64,000 bases of DNA, taken from assembly GCA_964567745.1 (NCBI GenBank), contig CAZMNY010000007.1, positions 62,001 to 126,000 of the forward strand. The letters run 5' to 3'. Made by a program: the position numbers and the translations under genes. Shown in pieces: positions 59,363 through 64,000 of this stretch. The first letter of the stretch is position 1; every line of letters begins with the position of its first letter. A model generated the notes under the pieces. The model was given only the letters and a program-made list of their open reading frames with translations, was not told where the DNA came from and ran no database searches. This stretch comes from CAZMNY01 sp964567745 (GTDB lineage: Bacteria > Planctomycetota > Planctomycetia > Pirellulales > Pirellulaceae).

Positions 59363-61297
59363 ATGGAACGTATGAATATAGAATCGACCGATTTCGTGGG
59401 ACTACGCGTGGCGGCGTTCGAGAGCCGCCGCTGCGCTGAGATGACGCGCCTGATTCAGAAGCAGGGCGGGCAGGCGCAGGTCAGCCCATCGATGCGCGAA
59501 CGGCCGCTCGAGAAGAATGAAGACGTCATCGATTTCGCCCATCGGCTCGTGACCGGTGAGATCACCATTGCCGTGTTCTTGACCGGCGTCGGTTTTCGTA
59601 AAATGCTGGAGATCGTGCAGCGGCGTGTCGACCGTGATCGATTTGTACATGCGTTGTCCGACATTGTCACGATCGCCCGAGGTCCGAAACCGGTCGCGGC
59701 GATGATCGAGGCAGGCGTACCTCCGACTCATCGCGTCGGCGAGCCCAACACATGGCGGGAGCTGCTTTCGCTCATCGATGAAAGTGTCGCAATCAGCGGA
59801 CAGATCGTCGCCGTGCAGGAATACGGAAAGAGCAACCCGAGCCTGACTGCGGGGCTGGAAGTGCGAGGCGCCGAGGTGCTGCCAGTGAGAGTTTATGCTT
59901 GGGACCTTCCCGAAGACATTGGCCCGCTCCAGGAAAACGCGCGGGCGATCGCGGAAGGCGAAGTTGACGTCGTCTTGTTTACGTCCGCCCAACAACTTGA
60001 ACACCTTTTGTTGATCGCAAGAGTACTCGAAATCGAGGCACCGCTGAGAGCCGGGCTGTCGGCGGCCGTGGTCGCCTCGATAGGACCTACCACAACCGAA
60101 ACGCTGCTTCGCGAACACGTTGTCGTCGATGTCACGCCAACCCACCCCAAGATGGGACAACTTGTTAAAGCGGCCGCCGAGAACGCCGCATCCGTCCTTG
60201 CCAGAAAAAGAAGAGCACTCACTATGTTGAACGGGCCAGCCAGCGATCCAGCCGATGAGCGTGCGCCATGGTACGACAGTCCATTCATGCGCGCTTGCCG
60301 ACGCGAACCCGTCGATGTCACTCCAGTCTGGCTGATGCGACAAGCCGGGCGATACATGTCGGAGTACCGCGAGGTGCGAGCCAAGACGACGTTTCTCGAA
60401 TTGTGCAAGAGTCCGGAACTATGCAGTGAAGTCATGGTGACCGCCGTGAATCGGCTCGGAGTCGACGCGGCTATTATCTTCTCCGACATTCTTCCGATTC
60501 TCGAACCGATGGGCCTGCAGTTGGAGTTTGCGGAGGGCGAAGGGCCGATTATTCACAACCCGATTCGAGGCGCCGGGGATGTCGATCGGATCGTCGAGTT
60601 GGAATCAATGGGGCCGATGGAATATGTCGCCGAGACGGTCCGCTGCACTCGCCGCGATTTGGCGGACGACCTGCCCTTGATCGGCTTTTCCGGCGCTCCG
60701 TTTACACTCGCAAGTTACGCCATCGAGGGAGGTGCCAGCCGCAACTATCTCAACACAAAGTCACTCATGTTTGGCGACGAAGGCGCTTGGACGGCGCTGA
60801 TGGAAAAACTCTCTCGTTCCATTAGCATCTACCTCAACGCCCAAATCCAAGCTGGAGCGCAGTGCGTTCAGCTGTTCGATTCATGGGCCGGCTGCTTGGG
60901 GCCGGATGACTATCGGCGATACGTCTTGCCGCATGTGCAGTTCATAATCGCCTCGCTTCCCAAACAGACGCCGATCATCAATTTTGCAACCGGCAATACA
61001 TCGCTACTTCCGCTTATCGCCGACGGCGGATCGAGTATCGTTGGGGTCGACTGGCGCGAACGGCTCGATGTCGCCTGGCGCGTCGTCGGACACGATCGAA
61101 CAGTGCAGGGCAACCTCGATCCGGCGACTCTGCTGGGCGATCTCGCGACCATCCGTGAGCGCGTTGCCGAAGTGCTCAAGCAAGCCGATGGCAGAAATGG
61201 CCACATCTTCAACCTTGGCCATGGCATCTTCAAAGAGACGCCCGTTGAGAACGCAATTGCCATGGTCGACCTCGTGCACGAACTCAGCGCGCGCTGA
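59363..61297 (+). CDS. hemDE: Uroporphyrinogen-III synthase / uroporphyrinogen decarboxylase fusion (HemD-HemE)
   Basis: A 644-residue bifunctional heme-pathway enzyme. Residues of about 1-280 look like uroporphyrinogen-III synthase (two-domain HemD: 'LRVAAFESRRCAEMTRLI', 'AVFLTGVGFRKMLEIV', 'VVLFTSAQQLEHLL', 'VASIGPTTTETLLREHV'). Residues of about 300-640 are uroporphyrinogen decarboxylase: the substrate loop 'VWLMRQAGRYMSEYREVRA', 'ILPILEPMGLQLEF', 'FSGAPFTLASYAIEGG', 'LFDSWAGCLGPDDYRRYVLP', and 'HIFNLGHGIFKETP'. The two act in series, turning hydroxymethylbilane into coproporphyrinogen III. An internal ATG at 60224, at the domain junction, might give a free HemE. The start could instead be the ATG at 59372. 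Confidence 0.93.
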   Translation: MERMNIESTDFVGLRVAAFESRRCAEMTRLIQKQGGQAQVSPSMRERPLEKNEDVIDFAHRLVTGEITIAVFLTGVGFRKMLEIVQRRVDRDRFVHALSDIVTIARGPKPVAAMIEAGVPPTHRVGEPNTWRELLSLIDESVAISGQIVAVQEYGKSNPSLTAGLEVRGAEVLPVRVYAWDLPEDIGPLQENARAIAEGEVDVVLFTSAQQLEHLLLIARVLEIEAPLRAGLSAAVVASIGPTTTETLLREHVVVDVTPTHPKMGQLVKAAAENAASVLARKRRALTMLNGPASDPADERAPWYDSPFMRACRREPVDVTPVWLMRQAGRYMSEYREVRAKTTFLELCKSPELCSEVMVTAVNRLGVDAAIIFSDILPILEPMGLQLEFAEGEGPIIHNPIRGAGDVDRIVELESMGPMEYVAETVRCTRRDLADDLPLIGFSGAPFTLASYAIEGGASRNYLNTKSLMFGDEGAWTALMEKLSRSISIYLNAQIQAGAQCVQLFDSWAGCLGPDDYRRYVLPHVQFIIASLPKQTPIINFATGNTSLLPLIADGGSSIVGVDWRERLDVAWRVVGHDRTVQGNLDPATLLGDLATIRERVAEVLKQADGRNGHIFNLGHGIFKETPVENAIAMVDLVHELSAR

Positions 61298-61406
61298 ACT
61301 ACCATGTGCCGCCTCGGCTCCGACGCGCCTAAAGCGTGCGGGTCGGGGTGAGGTCGAAGCGGAACCGTCTCCCGCTGTCGGAGTGCTTGAAGCTGAAACT
61401 CGAGAA

Positions 61407-63047
61407 TCACTTCGAGGCGGCGAGTTGAGCGGGCTCCAAGCGAGCGGTCGGTTCGGGCTCGTCGGCGTCGAGCAGCCAGACTTGTCGATTAGAGAAGTGA
61501 GCGCGTATCCGCTTGGTGTTTTCCGGGCTCGTCTCCCGAACCCAAACAATTTTCGCGTTGTCGATTCGGGCCATGTTGTAGGCCCACTCGAAGTGATGAA
61601 TATGATTCGGGGCGTAGCGAATCAGCACCAGGTGCCTACCCTCTCTCGACTCCAACTGACGCGCCACCTTAGCTCGATTCTGACTCCAAGCATGGCCAGC
61701 CGGGTAGGGACGCGGCGCCCAATCAACAACCAAGCCAGCAAGCAGACAACCTGCATAGAGCAAAGGCAGCGAACGGGAGAGGCTGAGTCCAGCGCGAATG
61801 CCTCGCCATCGCCATACTCGTAGTCGCCGAAATCCTTGAACGGCGATCGCGAAGAAGAGCACTCCAACCGGCGCCATGTAGTGGGGAAAACCAGCCGTGC
61901 CTTGGAGTAGGACGCTGATGAGTACGAACGCCAATGCGGTTGCTGCAAAACGAGTTTTTCGGCAGCGCCAGAGGAAGCATGCCGCCAGCAATGCGGGAAC
62001 CAGCGCAGGCGATGCGAAGAAGCGAAACTGCCGATGTAGTTTGGTTATTATTCCAGTGTGTCCGAACCAGCCCGAAACTCCGAACAGCAGCCTGTCCGAA
62101 CTGTCGCGAACCGACTCGCCCATCCACAGGTCGCCATAATGTTGTTCGCTCCAGACCATGTAGGGCATTTTCCACGCCACGCCGGTCACGCAGCTGTTGT
62201 AGCCGACGTTGACCAACAGAGCGGCCGCGACGACAAACGCGGCGGCGGGCAGAACACCGCCCGCGACAACCTTGCGGTTAGCTCGATCGTGATTGATGTA
62301 GATGCGAACACATTCGACCAGAATAGGGATCGATGCGACGAATCCTTCGTAGGGTCGAGTCACCGTGAAAATCGCGAGCCCGAATCCGAGCAGCAGCCCG
62401 TGTCGCCAGTTGGGCGCGACGGCAATTCGAGGTACGGCACCGAATGCCAACGCGCCGCCAAGCAGTGCAAAACTGCCGCCCCAGTAACTCATCCCCCAAT
62501 CGGTGATCATCGAGTAACTGCCCGCCGCGAGCAGCCCGCCCAGCAGAGCCCATCGGGGCGGCACCCAACCTCGCAAGGCCCAGTAGATCGCAGCGCACGC
62601 GGCGGCCTGGCAAATCCAGACGCCGAGCAAAGGAACGCCAATGAGCACCTGGCCGAACGCCAAGACCAAGCCTTGGCCCGGCGGGTACTTTGACTGATAC
62701 GAAGGCGATTGCAGAACATGCGGAGTCGCCAACATGTCGGAAAGAGGATGAGTCGGGTTGGTGAGTCGTCCCGAGCTGAACGTGTCGGCCTGCAACAAAT
62801 AGCTGAACTCGTCGTGAACGGCAGGCGCAGGCACGCCGCTCAAACTGGCCGCGAGTAGACAGGCGCCAAGCGACACTCCAAACACTAAACCCATGCTCGC
62901 GCCGGTCTGAGACGCCAAGCGGTTCCACGTCTGCAGCGAATCGCGCCGACGCGCTCGAGCGTAACGGGAAAGCGGCACCATAAGAGCCAAGGCTACCGCG
63001 AACATCACCAAGACGAATTCGACGACACTTGCCATGGAGACCCACAT
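61407..63047 (-). CDS. Integral membrane glycosyltransferase-like protein (GT39/ArnT-type)
   Basis: A 546-residue protein with about a dozen hydrophobic segments ('VVEFVLVMFAVALALMVPLS', 'LVFGVSLGACLLAASL' and so on). The first large loop holds 'PAVHDEFSYLLQADTFSSGR', matching the DE-type catalytic motif of the PMT/ArnT superfamily, and 'SKYPPGQGLVLAFGQVLIGV' is the next typical block. It should transfer a sugar from a lipid-linked donor to an outer or periplasmic acceptor; the donor is unknown. The C-terminal ~100 residues form a soluble periplasmic domain. Start ATG 63047 (or 63035). The following gene is also a membrane glycosyltransferase type, suggesting an envelope-glycan locus. Confidence 0.8.
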   Translation of the reverse strand: MWVSMASVVEFVLVMFAVALALMVPLSRYARARRRDSLQTWNRLASQTGASMGLVFGVSLGACLLAASLSGVPAPAVHDEFSYLLQADTFSSGRLTNPTHPLSDMLATPHVLQSPSYQSKYPPGQGLVLAFGQVLIGVPLLGVWICQAAACAAIYWALRGWVPPRWALLGGLLAAGSYSMITDWGMSYWGGSFALLGGALAFGAVPRIAVAPNWRHGLLLGFGLAIFTVTRPYEGFVASIPILVECVRIYINHDRANRKVVAGGVLPAAAFVVAAALLVNVGYNSCVTGVAWKMPYMVWSEQHYGDLWMGESVRDSSDRLLFGVSGWFGHTGIITKLHRQFRFFASPALVPALLAACFLWRCRKTRFAATALAFVLISVLLQGTAGFPHYMAPVGVLFFAIAVQGFRRLRVWRWRGIRAGLSLSRSLPLLYAGCLLAGLVVDWAPRPYPAGHAWSQNRAKVARQLESREGRHLVLIRYAPNHIHHFEWAYNMARIDNAKIVWVRETSPENTKRIRAHFSNRQVWLLDADEPEPTARLEPAQLAASK

Positions 63048-63424
63048 GCAAAGACCAAGGGAACTTCGACACAGGACTCCAATGCAACGATCGGGCCAAT
63101 GCAAATTCCCAAGCTTTAGAGTGTCCCAATGCGTTGCCCGTCGTCACCATGTCGCGTTTTGGCATCATCCGAGCCAGTCACTTGTAAAGACTCCAAGTGC
63201 TTGCTCTTGCGACTTGTTGATTTAATCGCAAGTCCACCACAAGCCGTCTCTCCCCCGACGCGCCAGACGCGTGAGGGTCTGGGAGAGACCGAAAGTCGTC
63301 ACCGATGCATAGCAGGCGTTGTGTAGCGGGGTGCCCTGAGGAAGTCTTTTCTCACCCAACGAGCAAGCTCGTTGGGGCCGGCGGATATGGTCGGACGAGG
63401 GGGAGCAGCTAATCTGATTCACCG
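63048..63424. repeat. Intergenic region with family B palindrome
   Basis: AACGAGCAAGCTCGTT at 63358-63373, flanked by CCC and GGGG (hybrid flanks). The remainder (about 63130-63350) holds no supported gene; a GACGCGCCAGACGCGT inverted motif occurs near 63258. Confidence 0.6.
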
Positions 63425-64000
63425 CTACTCCGGCTCGACGTTGTGCTCACTCTTCTTGTCGCGAGAACGAGCGGCGAGCACAAACCAGCCGAGCAGCAGA
63501 TAGCATTGGTATGCGAGCAGTGTTGCCGCGTGCAAAGGGGTGGCGATCGACTTGGTTCGTCCTGGCCCAACGGCTAACTCGCCATCACCGGCAATTCCGA
63601 CATCCCAAATCCACTTTGGGTAGACCGTCAGCAGGCCAAAACATAGGAAGCAAAGGACCGTGCGGCCTGCCATTCCTTCCATCCGCCACTGGATTAGCAG
63701 GCACGGGATCAGCAAGAGAAAGTAGTGGTCCCACGTGATAGGTGATGCGAGCAGCATTCCACAGATCGCCAGGCTCCAAGTCAGATCGTATTCTTCATTC
63801 GTCTTGGCTCGATGAGCCCTCCAAGCCGTAACGCCAGCGATCGCTGCCATCGAAATCACGGCACCTGTCTTTGCGAGCCAGGGTAGATTTGCCAGTGGAG
63901 TGACGTGGCCGCTTTGCGGGTCGAACAGTTTTGTCCAGAAGCCGACGATCGAGGCGTTCGGCCAATAGTCGCGGAACACGCCAAGCGACGGAGCGACTCG
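63425..64000 (-). CDS. Membrane glycosyltransferase, GT87-like (partial, N-terminus off window)
   Basis: An open frame of 191 codons running out of the window at the right edge, so only the C-terminal part is seen. Three to four hydrophobic segments ('TGAVISMAAIAGVTAW', 'LAICGMLLASPITWDHYFLL', 'VLCFLCFGLLTVYPKWI'). 'ASPITWDHYFLLLIPCLLIQ' is the typical C-terminal motif of GT87/DUF2029-type alpha-mannosyltransferases of actinobacteria and relatives. It likely adds a sugar to an exported lipid-linked glycan. The first 10 codons at the edge (VAPSLGVFRDYWPN) show no start. Confidence 0.7.
   Translation of the reverse strand, partial: RVAPSLGVFRDYWPNASIVGFWTKLFDPQSGHVTPLANLPWLAKTGAVISMAAIAGVTAWRAHRAKTNEEYDLTWSLAICGMLLASPITWDHYFLLLIPCLLIQWRMEGMAGRTVLCFLCFGLLTVYPKWIWDVGIAGDGELAVGPGRTKSIATPLHAATLLAYQCYLLLGWFVLAARSRDKKSEHNVEPE

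Noticed and set aside
1..64000. tRNA, rRNA or CRISPR array
   Set aside because: No GGTTCRANTCC-type T-arms in acceptor context, no rRNA-like stretches and no spaced direct repeats of CRISPR form were found by eye.

Overview
The window looks like a chromosomal segment of a planctomycete, probably of the Pirellulales type. The signs are three secreted formylglycine-dependent sulfatases, a PVC-type heme-binding (CxxCH) HEAT-repeat protein, many secreted proteins of unknown function, an ECF sigma/anti-sigma pair, a PQQ-propeller protein, and loose gene packing with frequent TTG/GTG starts. This is an inference from gene content; no rRNA, tRNA or CRISPR array was found.

Layout. 1-7.2 kb: a truncated methyltransferase/PQQ-propeller protein, a sulfatase with a discoidin-like tail, a frameshifted GlpT-like transporter, an M81 (MlrC-like) peptidase and a VOC protein. 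7.2-16.3 kb: the PVC-type cytochrome protein, a repetitive His-rich secreted protein with a strong terminator, an ECF sigma/anti-sigma operon, and, divergent from it, an EF-hand gene broken by a nonsense codon and a membrane protein of doubtful frame. An IS5-like deletion derivative and two small secreted proteins follow. 16.8-22.7 kb: topoisomerase VI subunits B and A, a hot-dog thioesterase, a DinB protein and a second sulfatase. 23.3-25.2 kb: an amino-acid permease fused to a PhnZ/Phn-HD-type HD oxygenase domain, the most unusual gene here. 25.6-37.5 kb: a caspase-like protease, a TIM-barrel isomerase plus SDR, an SGNH hydrolase, a ferredoxin, an Mph-like kinase overlapping a third sulfatase, a pentaheme cytochrome and a large TPR membrane protein. 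38-44.6 kb: housekeeping genes hpf, ptsN, ptsH, ptsI (a PTS relay without permeases in the window), a DUF2344 protein, RNase E/G and L21. 45.3-50.7 kb: B12-dependent ribonucleotide reductase with a clear promoter and terminator, a Moco-domain protein lacking its cysteine, a 2-hydroxyacid dehydrogenase and a secreted YHS/TRASH-like protein. 51-64 kb: a LOG-family protein, a Tex protein with two long disordered insertions, a HemD-HemE fusion, and two membrane glycosyltransferase-type proteins, the last cut by the window edge.

Intergenic space is rich in dispersed short repeats, which I call families A-E. Family B is an oriented palindrome with core AACGAGCTTGCTCGTT. They cluster together (about 3.4, 15, 18.9, 22.9-23.3, 34.0 and 63.4 kb). 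Two miniature inverted-repeat elements are also present; one sits inside a family C repeat with a CTAG target duplication, and the other supplies the stop codon of the LOG gene.

Three genes carry apparent lesions (GlpT-like frameshift in a seven-base homopolymer, EF-hand Trp-to-stop, mixed-frame membrane ORF). These may be real decay or sequence errors and need read-level checking.
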